The notes: generated from the sequence alone by a model not told the origin. A stretch of 64,000 bases of DNA from Segetibacter sp. (GCA_028288485.1 JAQBNO010000021.1:1-64000), one strand, 5' to 3'. Positions 52,093 through 61,910 are shown, counted from the first letter of the stretch. Numbers and translations are program-made.

Positions 52093-53250
52093 TTATTCTT
52101 CTTCTTTACTTCCCCATATCCATTCAACTATTTGTTTCGCATTTGTTTCATTGTCGAACATCTCATCGAGTAATTGATGGCGGAGCACCACATCTTCAAC
52201 GTCCAATGGCTGCTCATATAATTTGGCGATAATTTCCTTAAAATCATTCGCGCCCGAAGCAATATAGCAAGCTTTTTCAAGACCACTACCTTCAACAGTT
52301 TGTTCATTAACCAGGCAATGCCGGCCATTAAATAAAGCGTTGATCAGCTTCAGTTTTATGCCTGTTGCATTATACGACGGAATAATATTTACATGTGCCT
52401 TTGCAATCAGGTCCTGCATCTCCTTTTCGCCGGGGTTTGCTATCAGGCAAGCAGTGTTGCTTTTGCTAAGTAAATTACTTAAGTGCTTTGAAGGATTTTT
52501 TCCGGCAATTACAAATGGAATTTGCATGTCGTTGAAAATATTTTGAACCAGCCATACCGCGGCTTTTTCATTTTCTGCCACACTCAAATCCCCGTGGTAC
52601 AGGCAAAAGCAACCTTTTCCCGTGATCTCACCTACCTTCCATTGCGGGATAAATAATGGCAAAAACTGCACGCTGGTGCAACCGAGTTCTTTGTAAGTCT
52701 CCGCATCTTTTTTAGTCACACTCCAAAAAACAGCCCTCTTTGCTATCTTAGATTCGTAGCGTTTCAAAATTTTACTTTCCCATAAAAAATATAGCTTTTT
52801 TAAAAGCGAAGAAGTATTCTCGTATAAATAGTGGTAATAAACATGTTCTACATTATGAAGCCGTACATAACATTTCCGCTCGTTAAACCTTTTGTCATTC
52901 AATAAATACGTACAGTGAACGCCTTCCATTAAAATGGGATAATTATCCTCAGCAAGCCTGCTTAACAATTTTTTGTTTTTCCTGCTGCTGACAATGAACG
53001 GGTATTTGATAGAAACGGCTGTAATGCTTTTTTCCCTTTTGTAATAATTCACTTCCTGGCAAAAACGGTTAAGCATTGGCTGCTCGCCTCTGCCGTAATC
53101 GAAACAATGAAGACAAATTTTTACGCCTCGTTGCTGTAGTGCTGCCAATTTGTAAAACAGGTCAAACACACCGCCATAATCAACAGGGTAGGGAACGTTC
53201 AGACATATTATATGGAGGTGTTTATTCAAATTGTTTTCTTCTGTAGCCAT
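52093..53250 (-). CDS. Glycosyltransferase (family 1/4-like)
   Basis: HLHIICLNVPYPVDYGGVFDLFYKLAALQQRGVKICLHCFDYGRG; CLYHGDLSVAENEKAAVWLV. Start set to MATEENN at 53250 because the ORF extension reads through the dispersed repeat. Confidence 0.85.
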   Translation of the reverse strand: MATEENNLNKHLHIICLNVPYPVDYGGVFDLFYKLAALQQRGVKICLHCFDYGRGEQPMLNRFCQEVNYYKREKSITAVSIKYPFIVSSRKNKKLLSRLAEDNYPILMEGVHCTYLLNDKRFNERKCYVRLHNVEHVYYHYLYENTSSLLKKLYFLWESKILKRYESKIAKRAVFWSVTKKDAETYKELGCTSVQFLPLFIPQWKVGEITGKGCFCLYHGDLSVAENEKAAVWLVQNIFNDMQIPFVIAGKNPSKHLSNLLSKSNTACLIANPGEKEMQDLIAKAHVNIIPSYNATGIKLKLINALFNGRHCLVNEQTVEGSGLEKACYIASGANDFKEIIAKLYEQPLDVEDVVLRHQLLDEMFDNETNAKQIVEWIWGSKEEE

Positions 53251-53292
53251 CATTAGTTCTCTTATTAACATCGTTGCGTCGCACACTTGTAC
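53242..53292 (+). repeat. Dispersed intergenic repeat, class B copy
   Basis: TGTAGCC box, 27 nt, CATCGTTGCGTCGCACACTTGTAC. Confidence 0.88.
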
Positions 53293-53409
53293 GCATGAAT
53301 ACACCTTCTGCCGACAAAAGACGACCGGGGCGAAATTATTCTTACGCAGCCTGTGGGTTTAACTATTTGCTTTTCCGCATGGGTTCTTTGCCCATTCACT
53401 ATTGCCTAT

Positions 53410-54501
53410 TCACCTTTCGAAAACCTTCTGATAAAACTCAATCAATACCTTTTCCTCAGCCTCCCAGTTCAATTCTTCACGCGCCTTAAGGCAGTTTTGC
53501 TGAAGGTTGCTATAATAAACGTTATTAGAGAGAAGATTGTTTAAAGCAGCGGCAATAGTGTCAGCGTTGGTATTATTAATAAGACAGGCAATGTTATACT
53601 TTTCATTCACGGCTGCATATTGCGGGTAGTTTACGCACACCTGCGGAACTCCAGCCATTATGTAATCGAAAAAGCGATTTGCAAGCGATTGGTATTGATT
53701 CAGCCCCGTATCTTCAAATAACATAACGGCAGCATAGGCGGAAGGAGTGATCGTGCGAAGTTCGCGTGGAGGCACCATTCCTCTTAATTCTACTTTGTCT
53801 TCAACCGCGTGTTGTTTTATAAGCTTTTTGGTATTTTCAAAAAAGTTGCCATCACCACAAATCACCAGCTTTGCATAAACGTGCTTCATTGCAGGTATCA
53901 GCGTTTCAAAACTTCGGCCTTCGTTTACAGCTCCCTGGTAAATGATAAAAGGTTCTTTTGAAGGATAAGGTTGCAAACGTTCAAGCCTGGGAAGGTTTCT
54001 TACAATAGCATAATCGACGGCATATCTTTTCCTTAACACATTGCGAATAAAATCATTTACGGTATAACCATTTTTGAATTTTGGAACAGCAAATTGCTCC
54101 ACTTTCATCCACAATTTGTAGATAGGTGCACGCGTTACAATTTCCTTTTGTTCAGTAAACAATTCATGTGCATCATACACTCTTTTTTTTCTACGAATTA
54201 CTGATGCAAAATAATTAGGCAAAATTGTATCAAGGTCAATAGCACAATAACATTGTGTAGAAACAAAAAGCAGGTAAAACAATAACCGCAGGTTATATTC
54301 CAGGTACATTAATTTACCCTTCTGAAAATAACACGGCAACCGTTTCTGTTTATAGATCTCATCTTTTAAAGGAATAGAACGTTGTAGCTTTCTGCCGATT
54401 AATAAAACCCCATATCCTGCATTTGCTAATGATGAGCAAATTCGCTGCATTCGCTGATCGTAAGTAAGGTCATTAGTAACCGTAAAGGTTATACGTTTCA
54501 A
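53410..54501 (-). CDS. Glycosyltransferase (GT4-like)
   Basis: TVTNDLTYDQRMQRICSSLANAGYGVLLIGRKL; YDAHELFTEQKEIVTR; FIIYQGAVNEGRSFETLIPAMKHVYAKLVICGDGNFFENTKKLI. Confidence 0.88.
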   Translation of the reverse strand: MKRITFTVTNDLTYDQRMQRICSSLANAGYGVLLIGRKLQRSIPLKDEIYKQKRLPCYFQKGKLMYLEYNLRLLFYLLFVSTQCYCAIDLDTILPNYFASVIRRKKRVYDAHELFTEQKEIVTRAPIYKLWMKVEQFAVPKFKNGYTVNDFIRNVLRKRYAVDYAIVRNLPRLERLQPYPSKEPFIIYQGAVNEGRSFETLIPAMKHVYAKLVICGDGNFFENTKKLIKQHAVEDKVELRGMVPPRELRTITPSAYAAVMLFEDTGLNQYQSLANRFFDYIMAGVPQVCVNYPQYAAVNEKYNIACLINNTNADTIAAALNNLLSNNVYYSNLQQNCLKAREELNWEAEEKVLIEFYQKVFER

Positions 54502-54574
54502 ATCTTTCGGGTTGTGAGCAAATATAACATCCGCATCTGTTTATTTATTTTTCGTCTCTAACCTCCAATCATAT

Positions 54575-55282
54575 TTAAACTTTCCCCTTCCTTATCCACT
54601 TCCTGTATAAGCTCACCAATTTCTGCTGCGGAACTCCAAGTTTATATAACAGGTATATTATAAAGAAGATACTTTGCAGTTTTACGTACCCATTTTCCCT
54701 GTATTTTCTGTCCGAAGTGCGAACCGCAAATGGTAATACTTTAAAGCGAAAGTTTTTACTAATTCGTGTAATAATATTTTGGTCCTCAAGAACAATATGC
54801 TTTTCATCAAAACCGCCTACTGATTGAAAAACTTCTTTTTTTACAAACAGGCTCTGGTCGCCAAAACGAATGGCGTTGATATTGAACCGTGTAACCCAGG
54901 CATTTAGTTTAAGAAACAGGCTTTTTGTCTCAAATTGTAATCTGAAACATCCTGCATCAGTTCCATTGCCAATTGCATTTGAAATTGCGCCCCATGCACC
55001 GGCGGGGGGCAAAGTATCGGCGTGCAAAAAATACAAGACATTTCCGTTAGCTGTTTTTGCGGCCGTGTTCATTTGTACCGCCCTTCCTTTAAGACTTTTC
55101 ACAATAGTAACTCCAAAAATCTCAGCAATTTTAATAGAATTATCGGTGCTTCCGCCGTCAGTTACGATTATCTCATGCAACGATTCTCTATACGGCATTT
55201 TTTGTAAGTAAGGAATAAGAGTAAGTAACTGCTCTGCTTCGTTTATTACAGGAATGATGACACTTATAGAGATAACGGGCAT
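54575..55282 (-). CDS. TIGR04283-type GT2 family glycosyltransferase
   Basis: ISVIIPVINEAEQLLTLIPYLQ...EIIVTDGGSTDNSIKIAEIFGVTIVKSLKGRAVQMNTAAKTANGNVLYFLHADTLPP. Confidence 0.88.
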   Translation of the reverse strand: MPVISISVIIPVINEAEQLLTLIPYLQKMPYRESLHEIIVTDGGSTDNSIKIAEIFGVTIVKSLKGRAVQMNTAAKTANGNVLYFLHADTLPPAGAWGAISNAIGNGTDAGCFRLQFETKSLFLKLNAWVTRFNINAIRFGDQSLFVKKEVFQSVGGFDEKHIVLEDQNIITRISKNFRFKVLPFAVRTSDRKYRENGYVKLQSIFFIIYLLYKLGVPQQKLVSLYRKWIRKGKV

Positions 55283-55375
55283 AGGAGCAATTGCTGGATT
55301 TATATTGGTATAAGGTGAAGAGATTAGTACAAATTAAAAGCGACCACAATATTGCAAGCTACAGTTAAGTTTGCC

Positions 55376-55427
55376 GTACAAGTGAGTGACACAACGATGA
55401 TGCCATGAAAAACCGTCGCCGGAAACA
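55376..55427 (-). repeat. Dispersed intergenic repeat, class A copy
   Basis: Minus strand: TGTTTCC box, 28 nt, CATCGTTGTGTCACTCACTTGTAC. Confidence 0.88.
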
Positions 55428-55579
55428 TAAAAAAAGTATAAAAGTGGGGGAACATAACCCCTATTTTAGGCGACTATGCTAAAATTTATTTTTATAATTT
55501 CGGCTTTTTGTAATATTATGCTACTTTTGCACCCATTATAAGAAAATTTAAAAATTGGTGTCTATTTAAACAATTCGAG

Positions 55580-55849
55580 ATGTCTTTAACAATTGAAAAA
55601 AAAGCAAGCATTATTACTGAATTTGGCGGCAGAGCTGAAAATACAGGTTCTATTGAAGGTCAGATCGCTCTATTAACAGAGCGCATTAGCCAGATCTCAA
55701 AACATTTACAAGAAAACAAAAAAGATTTTTCTACCCACCGTGGTCTTATGGCACTAGTTGGTAAACGTAAGAGTTTATTAATCTATCTTCAAAGGCACAA
55801 CTTACAGGGTTACCGTGGTTTACTTGAAAAACTAGGTTTAAGAAAATAA
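55580..55849 (+). CDS. rpsO: 30S ribosomal protein S15
   Basis: NTGSIEGQIALLTERISQISKHLQENKKDFSTHRGLMALVGKRKSLLIYLQ. Confidence 0.98.
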   Translation: MSLTIEKKASIITEFGGRAENTGSIEGQIALLTERISQISKHLQENKKDFSTHRGLMALVGKRKSLLIYLQRHNLQGYRGLLEKLGLRK

Positions 55850-55869
55850 TTTTTCCCTTATGATATTAG

Positions 55870-55907
55870 CTATTCCCAACTGCTATTTGATATACAGTTG
55901 GGAATAG
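55870..55907 (+). terminator. Terminator hairpin between rpsO and pnp
   Basis: CTATTCCCAACTG...CAGTTGGGAATAG followed by T-run. Confidence 0.85.
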
Positions 55908-56022
55908 TTTTTTTTGTCTGCGCCTGTTTTTGTGTGCAAATTTTAAATTATTAACCGGAACCGGGGCGCTTTTTGTCCCTCCTTTAGTTACTCCTGTTCC
56001 GTACTCAAACATTGTAACCTAT

Positions 56023-58185
56023 ATGTTATCTCAACCTATTAATGTGACTTTCGATATCGGCGGTGGCCGCGAGGTTACTATCGAAACCGGTAAATTGGCC
56101 CGGCAGGCTGACGGCGCTGTTACTGTTCGCCAAGGCAATTGTATTTTATTAGCTACCGTTGTAGCTAACCGTGAGGCCAGGGAAGGCCAGGACTTTTTCC
56201 CGCTTTCTGTTGACTACCAGGAAAAATTTGCTTCTGCAGGTCGTATCCCCGGCTCTTTCTTCAAGAGAGAAGCGAGGCTGAATGATTATGAAATATTGAC
56301 CAGCCGGTTAATTGACCGCTCTCTACGTCCGTTATTCCCTGATGATTATTTCTGCGAAGTGCAGGTTTTGGTAAGCTTAATATCAAGCGATGCCGAAGTA
56401 ATGCCCGATTCGTTAGCATGTCTTGCCGCTTCTGCAGCATTGGCTGTTTCTGATATTCCTATTAAAGAAATTATCAGCCAGGCAAAAATTGCAAAAGTTG
56501 ATGGTCAAATAGTTGTTAATCCAACACGTTCTGAATTAGCGAGAGCTGAATTTGAATTTATAATAGCTGCTACCGACAAAAACCTGATGATGGTGGAAGG
56601 TGAAGCCAAAGAATGTTCGGAGGCTGACCTGGTAAGCGCTTTACAAACAGCACACGAAGCTATAAGGGCGCATATTAAGGCGCAGCAGGAACTTAGAAAT
56701 AAAGTTGGCGTACAAGGCGTAAGAGAGTATGCTAAACCTGCACAAAACGAAGAAATTAAGCAAAAGGTAACTGAGTTCGCTAAACAAAGAATTGGCCTTA
56801 TAGCAAGAAGCGGATCGAGCAAACATGCAAGAAGTGAGGCTTTCAGTACCCTAAAAGAAGAGCTTATTGCAAGTTTAGGCGAAGAAGCAACTGATTCGGA
56901 TAAAAAACTGGCAAAGAAATATTATGCTGATCTTCAATGGGAAGAGGTAAGAAATATGATGCTGGATGACAGGATCCGTTTGGATGGCCGGGGTTTGGAA
57001 GACGTTCGTGGATTAGCAATGGAAGTGGATCCTTTGCCAACGCCACACGGTTCTGCTTTGTTTACAAGAGGTGAAACTCAATCACTTACAACGGTTACTT
57101 TCGGAACTAAATTAGATGAATTATTAATTGAAAGCGCTGCAAAGTCCGACTACAGTAATTTCATTCTTCACTATAACTTCCCGCCGTTCTCAACCGGTGA
57201 AGTAAAAATGATGCGTGGAGTTGGACGTAGAGAAGTGGGTCATGGTAACCTCGCTATGCGTAGTTTGAAACAAATGATGCCAGGCAACGATTATCCTTAT
57301 ACCGTACGTGTGGTAAGTGATATCCTTGAAAGCAATGGTTCATCTTCAATGGCAACTGTTTGTGCTGGTTCCCTTGCATTAATGGATGCGGGTGTGCCCG
57401 TTCAGAAGCACGTTAGTGGTGTTGCTATGGGTTTAATTACCCGTGAAGATGGGAAATATGCTATTCTAACCGACATCCTCGGTGACGAAGATCATCTTGG
57501 CGATATGGACTTTAAAGTTACTGGTACCCGCGATGGTATTTGCGGTGTGCAAATGGACATTAAAGTAGATGGTTTAAGTATGGAAGTGATGACCGAAGCT
57601 TTACAACAGGCTCGTCGCGGTCGTTTACATATACTGGATGCAATGTATGATTGTATGCCGGAAGCCCGGGCAGAGGTTAAACCTCATGCTCCACGCATGG
57701 AAAAACTGTTTATTGATAAAGAATTTATCGGTGCAGTTATCGGGCCCCAAGGTAAAGTTATACAGGAAATTCAACGCGAAACCGGTACTACCATCAATCT
57801 CGAAGAGGTTGGTAATGTAGGTGAGGTAAGTATTTTCTCACCGGTGAAAGAAGGAGTTGACAAAGCGGTAGCATGGATCAAGAGTATTGTGGCTGTTCCT
57901 GCAGTAGGCGACGTGTATGAAGCGACAGTGAAAGGCATTAAAGAATTTGGTGCTTTCGTTGAATTCATGCCGGGCAAACAAGGTTTATTGCACATAAGTG
58001 AAATAAGCTGGAAGCGTCTTGAAACAATGGAAGGCGTTTTGAATGAAGGTGATGTGGTAAAAGTTAAGTTGATTGGTTTAGATCCAAAGACCGGTAAATT
58101 TAAACTTAGCCGCAAAGCATTAATGCCTAAGCCTGAATTTAAACCAAGAGAACAAGAACAAAGAGGTCCGGACAACAGGGGATAA
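56023..58185 (+). CDS. pnp: Polyribonucleotide nucleotidyltransferase
   Basis: RNase PH domains, KH (FIGAVIGPQGKVIQEIQRETGTTINLEE) and S1 domain. Start at MLSQPINVTF (56023). Confidence 0.97.
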   Translation: MLSQPINVTFDIGGGREVTIETGKLARQADGAVTVRQGNCILLATVVANREAREGQDFFPLSVDYQEKFASAGRIPGSFFKREARLNDYEILTSRLIDRSLRPLFPDDYFCEVQVLVSLISSDAEVMPDSLACLAASAALAVSDIPIKEIISQAKIAKVDGQIVVNPTRSELARAEFEFIIAATDKNLMMVEGEAKECSEADLVSALQTAHEAIRAHIKAQQELRNKVGVQGVREYAKPAQNEEIKQKVTEFAKQRIGLIARSGSSKHARSEAFSTLKEELIASLGEEATDSDKKLAKKYYADLQWEEVRNMMLDDRIRLDGRGLEDVRGLAMEVDPLPTPHGSALFTRGETQSLTTVTFGTKLDELLIESAAKSDYSNFILHYNFPPFSTGEVKMMRGVGRREVGHGNLAMRSLKQMMPGNDYPYTVRVVSDILESNGSSSMATVCAGSLALMDAGVPVQKHVSGVAMGLITREDGKYAILTDILGDEDHLGDMDFKVTGTRDGICGVQMDIKVDGLSMEVMTEALQQARRGRLHILDAMYDCMPEARAEVKPHAPRMEKLFIDKEFIGAVIGPQGKVIQEIQRETGTTINLEEVGNVGEVSIFSPVKEGVDKAVAWIKSIVAVPAVGDVYEATVKGIKEFGAFVEFMPGKQGLLHISEISWKRLETMEGVLNEGDVVKVKLIGLDPKTGKFKLSRKALMPKPEFKPREQEQRGPDNRG

Positions 58186-58209
58186 ACTCTAATAAATCAA
58201 AATAATAAG

Positions 58210-58235
58210 TGGCCTGCTTTAAGCGGGCCATTTTT
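58210..58235 (+). terminator. Rho-independent terminator after pnp
   Basis: TGGCCTGCTTTAAGCGGGCCATTTTT. Confidence 0.88.
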
Positions 58236-58276
58236 GTTTATACGCTTATTATAGTCATGGTTTGGGAAAGCCTTTT

Positions 58277-58327
58277 TGTTTCCATCTCTATAACTTTCTT
58301 CGCCATCGTTGTGTCACTCCCTTGTAC
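58277..58327 (+). repeat. Dispersed intergenic repeat, class A copy
   Basis: TGTTTCC box, 27 nt, CATCGTTGTGTCACTCCCTTGTAC. Confidence 0.88.
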
Positions 58328-58447
58328 TCATACTTCTCTATTCAACTTATCTACATGTGTTATTAACTAGTTTGGAAGCAGTATAATATTAGGTTCTAAT
58401 TTTGTCATAGAAAGAGTAATTGCTTATTTTTTTAAAAATTTACAAAG

Positions 58448-58615
58448 ATGGCAAATCAACAAAACAGAGAAGTGGAACAGGACGAAATTCAGACCATAAG
58501 AATAAAGTTAACCGAAAGGGATTGTCCAAGGTGTGATGCTGTGCTGATTGAAAATGAAAACGAACAATGTTTCGAATGCCTCAATTGTGGCTATATAGAT
58601 TGTGGTGACGATTAG
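58448..58615 (+). CDS. Small zinc-ribbon protein (55 aa), absent from supplied ORF track
   Basis: MANQQNREVEQDEIQTIRIKLTERDCPRCDAVLIENENEQCFECLNCGYIDCGDD*; CPRC...CFECLNCGYIDCG. Confidence 0.72.
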   Translation: MANQQNREVEQDEIQTIRIKLTERDCPRCDAVLIENENEQCFECLNCGYIDCGDD

Positions 58616-58681
58616 TGTAAAGAATGGCATTAGGCATTCATGTAGCAAATACACGTTGTTCCTTTCATCCCTTATACTTAA

Positions 58682-59788
58682 GTGTATTATCATTACCTCT
58701 CGCTCACTACAAATAATTCGTCTCTGCAAGCAATATTCACCCGCCCAATGCTTTTTCTAATTGTAAGAGCAATCCTTCTTCCCGTCGTGATTCTTGCTAA
58801 GGGTGGTTGTGTTAGCCATCATAAAACTATTAATAACCACCAGGTTTCTATGAGTTTAAAAAGCGAGAACCAGCACGTATGGGTAAACAAGGAAAAACGG
58901 CGCAAAGAGTTGTACCAGTTAATGGGAAGACTTCCCGACCGTAACCGTCCTTTTACCGTTAAGTTAATTTCCCGGCAAGAGACCGATGAGATGATAACAG
59001 AGAAGCTACTATTGGACATCAACGGATTTGAATTAGTACCTGCGTACTTTACAAAGCCTAAAAACACTGTCGGAAAAGTACCAGTAGTACTATTTAATCA
59101 CTCTCATTTTGGTCAGTACGAGGTGGGAAAAGAGGAGTTTGTAAAAGGCAGAAAGGAAATGCAAAAGCCTCCTTATGCCTTAGCGCTTGCCCGTGCAGGT
59201 TATGCGGGTTTATGTATAGATAGCTGGGCGTTCGGGGAACGCCGGGGATTAAGCGAATTGGAAGTATTTAAAGAAATGCTTTGGAACGGACAAGTTATGT
59301 GGGGAATGATGGTATACGATAATCTACGGGCACTCGATTATCTTAGTACCAGGGAGGATGTTGACAATAAGAGAATTGCCACGATGGGGATGTCGATGGG
59401 TAGCACAATGGCGTGGTGGCTTGCTGCACTCGATGACCGTATTAAGGTGTGTATAGACCTGTGCTGCTTAACAGACTACCAGGCTTTAATCCAGGAAAAG
59501 GGACTTAACCGTCATGGTGTGTACTACTATGTTCCTGATCTGCTTAATCATTTTACTACCTCGCAGATAAATGCTCTTATTTCACCGCGGCCTCATTTTG
59601 GATTGGCAGGAAGATTTGACCCTTTAACCCCGCTGAAAGGTTTGGAGGAAATTGATAAAAACCTGAAAGAAGCTTACAGGCAAGATGGAGCCTTAGAGGC
59701 CTGGCAATTGAGAATTTATGATGTTGGTCACCTCGAAACCGAGGAGATGCGGCAGGACATCATGGCTTTTTTAAAGAAATGGTTGTAG
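58682..59788 (+). CDS. Alpha/beta hydrolase (acetylxylan esterase/dienelactone hydrolase-like)
   Basis: PVVLFNHSHFGQYEVGKEEF...RIATMGMSMGSTMAWWLAALDDRIKVCIDLCC (GMSMG nucleophile elbow). Start uncertain. Confidence 0.85.
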   Translation: MYYHYLSLTTNNSSLQAIFTRPMLFLIVRAILLPVVILAKGGCVSHHKTINNHQVSMSLKSENQHVWVNKEKRRKELYQLMGRLPDRNRPFTVKLISRQETDEMITEKLLLDINGFELVPAYFTKPKNTVGKVPVVLFNHSHFGQYEVGKEEFVKGRKEMQKPPYALALARAGYAGLCIDSWAFGERRGLSELEVFKEMLWNGQVMWGMMVYDNLRALDYLSTREDVDNKRIATMGMSMGSTMAWWLAALDDRIKVCIDLCCLTDYQALIQEKGLNRHGVYYYVPDLLNHFTTSQINALISPRPHFGLAGRFDPLTPLKGLEEIDKNLKEAYRQDGALEAWQLRIYDVGHLETEEMRQDIMAFLKKWL

Positions 59789-59872
59789 AATTTCCGGGAC
59801 TGCCGGGAATTGGTTGCCAGCGAAGACGCGGACTATTGAGCAACTGCTAATCTGCGGAAAGCTCGGTTACCC

Positions 59873-59905
59873 TTAAAAAAAATTCATTCCGATAAAGGAA
59901 TGAAT
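59873..59905 (-). terminator. Terminator hairpin on minus strand
   Basis: Minus strand ATTCATTCC-TTTATC-GGAATGAATTTTTTTT. Confidence 0.75.
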
Positions 59906-59935
59906 ATATGCAATGCAGGAATATTTGAATGCTCG

Positions 59936-60094
59936 TTAACTTCCACGGTTAGCGCCTGTAGACCTAACCTTCTTCGTAACAGCCGCTGGTTTAGCAGACC
60001 CCGCGCCTTTTATAAACTTGGAGTTATTGCCCTGCACTTTCTGATTTTTATTTCCCTGGTTATCACCTTTTTTATTGTTTGTGGGTAGCGACAT
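59936..60094 (-). CDS. Small basic, Lys/Asn/Gly-rich protein (52 aa), absent from supplied ORF track
   Basis: MSLPTNNKKGDNQGNKNQKVQGNNSKFIKGAGSAKPAAVTKKVRSTGANRGS*; a minus-strand terminator lies immediately downstream. Confidence 0.6.
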   Translation of the reverse strand: MSLPTNNKKGDNQGNKNQKVQGNNSKFIKGAGSAKPAAVTKKVRSTGANRGS

Positions 60095-60249
60095 TTTTAA
60101 TAAATTTTGTTATAACAAATATAGCAGTTTGAACTGAAATGAAAATAGAACAGGTAATTATAATCGTTCGGACTGCAACAATCAGAGGCGCGCTATAATC
60201 AGCGTCCTTTTTCTTTTCAGCCTCGTTATTATTGCAAACGAAATTAATG

Positions 60250-60444
60250 CTACTTGATTTTATCTGTAGAAATGCCACTGCTTCCGGTATCCATTCTTGC
60301 TGTATCCATTGCAATAATGTCGGACCCTCCGGAATTGCCAGGGCCGCCTATTGTAGTATCACTTTCCGATATATTATTTGTGTTTTCACCCGGGCCGCAT
60401 GCGGTAGCTAAAAACAACAGGCCTGCACAAAATAGTTGTTTCAT
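60250..60444 (-). CDS. Small lipoprotein
   Basis: MKQLFCAGLLFLATACGPGENTNN..., lipobox LATAC. Confidence 0.65.
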   Translation of the reverse strand: MKQLFCAGLLFLATACGPGENTNNISESDTTIGGPGNSGGSDIIAMDTARMDTGSSGISTDKIK

Positions 60445-61167
60445 GTTTTGGTATTGTAATTAACAATTTTGGTTCTACTTAAGTGAGCTTAGATATAATC
60501 AAAAGAAATTCAATTTTCCTGCCACTAATAGTTATAGCGCAATCTATGCCCTTGCTAACAACGAGCGCAATTGCCTTCCATTACAATCGCTACGGAAAAA
60601 GGTTTTCGATAAATTAAAATAGGAGAGAGTACAAATAAAAAAACAGGCTGTCGAGTTCCTGATTATGCATCGTCAAGACGTCGGCTGCCTGTTGCGTGGG
60701 AGAATTTTTGCAGAAACTATTCGTCGGCTTCGCTTTTTAATCACAGTTGGTTATAAGAAGTCCGGGTTTGTTTCACGCCCTCCCCGGGGCTTTGTCTACC
60801 ATGTTTCCTCGCACTTTGCATCTAGGCAAATTTTCTGTGTTTCGGAATTTGTTCTGCAAGTTTCGCTTGCTTTTCACCGTTTTGCGGTGTCAGAATAAAA
60901 CGATTTTGATATCAAATTCTAAACTGAAATAAAGTTATGATTTAAATTTATGATCTTAAAGTAAAAGTTATTCACTTTTTTAATTTTGCTTAAAGGAAAT
61001 CGAAAAATGAAAAAAGGAGCAAACTTGTGTATTAGAGTGATAGCGCTTACAAAAAAGTAAAAGAAATGGATGTGAGGAGGTGCTAACAGGTATTTTCTTT
61101 TAAAAATTCAAAACTTGCTCGCTAAGAAATTAATTTATTCTATCTTAACGACATAAAACTAATAATA

Positions 61168-61596
61168 ATGAGAACTGTAGCCCAAATACTAACCCGCAAA
61201 GGAATTTCTGTTGTAACAGTAGAACCAACCACTTCTGTAATAGACGCACTGAAAATGATGGCTGACAAAAATATTGGTTCGGTTGTGGTGATGAGTGGAG
61301 AAAAGTTTTTAGGAATTATGACAGAAAGGGACTATTCACGTAAAGTAGTTTTAAAAGGAAGATCGTCTGATGATACCACAGTTGCAGATATCATGTCTTC
61401 AGAGTTTCCAACAATTACACCTGGTGATAACATAGATCATTGCATGAAGTTATTGTCGGGTTACAACCTCCGTTATTTACCTGTAATGGATAAAGGTAGC
61501 CTTGCAGGCATCATTTCTATTAACGATGTAGTAACAGAAACGATACTTAGCCAGTACGAGACCATTTCGTATTTACAGGAGTATATACAGTCTTAA
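61168..61596 (+). CDS. CBS-domain protein
   Basis: Two CBS units: TSVIDALKMMADKNIGSVVVMSGEKFLGIMTERDYSRKV and DNIDHCMKLLSGYNLRYLPVMDKGSLAGIISINDVV. Confidence 0.95.
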   Translation: MRTVAQILTRKGISVVTVEPTTSVIDALKMMADKNIGSVVVMSGEKFLGIMTERDYSRKVVLKGRSSDDTTVADIMSSEFPTITPGDNIDHCMKLLSGYNLRYLPVMDKGSLAGIISINDVVTETILSQYETISYLQEYIQS

Positions 61597-61607
61597 ACTT
61601 CCCCGTT

Positions 61608-61910
61608 TTATCTGATGGTGGTGCCTTGTAAATTTTTTACAGGTTGCTGCCTTGTAAAGTATTGCCAGATCCACATAATAGTATAGGTGGGTATAAAATC
61701 AGTGAACGGAAGAATCTCTTCCGCAAAATTGAATACGCCCCCAAATGCACCCTTTACTCCACCAAAGGTTTTGTAAAAAATAAAACCGGAAAGGGGAGCC
61801 CATACTATATCGGCAAATTCTCCTAAAAAAGGCAGCGCAAAAGTTGCATAGCCAATAATGTCCATAATAATACAAAATAGCAGGGAAGGCTTGTGTTTAT
61901 CCATCATCAT
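61608..61910 (-). CDS. Small membrane protein, hypothetical
   Basis: LFCIIMDIIGYATFALPFLGEFADIVWAPLSGFIFYKTFGGVKGAFGGVFNFAEEILPFTDFIPTYTIMWI. Confidence 0.75.
   Translation of the reverse strand: MMMDKHKPSLLFCIIMDIIGYATFALPFLGEFADIVWAPLSGFIFYKTFGGVKGAFGGVFNFAEEILPFTDFIPTYTIMWIWQYFTRQQPVKNLQGTTIR

Noticed and set aside
59900-60088. Plus-strand 62-aa ORF
   Set aside because: The minus-strand 52-aa reading has better composition and a matching terminator.
60072-60314. Minus-strand 80-aa ORF with a TM-like segment
   Set aside because: Its start overlaps the small lipoprotein gene and no convincing start or RBS was found; a shorter membrane peptide cannot be excluded.
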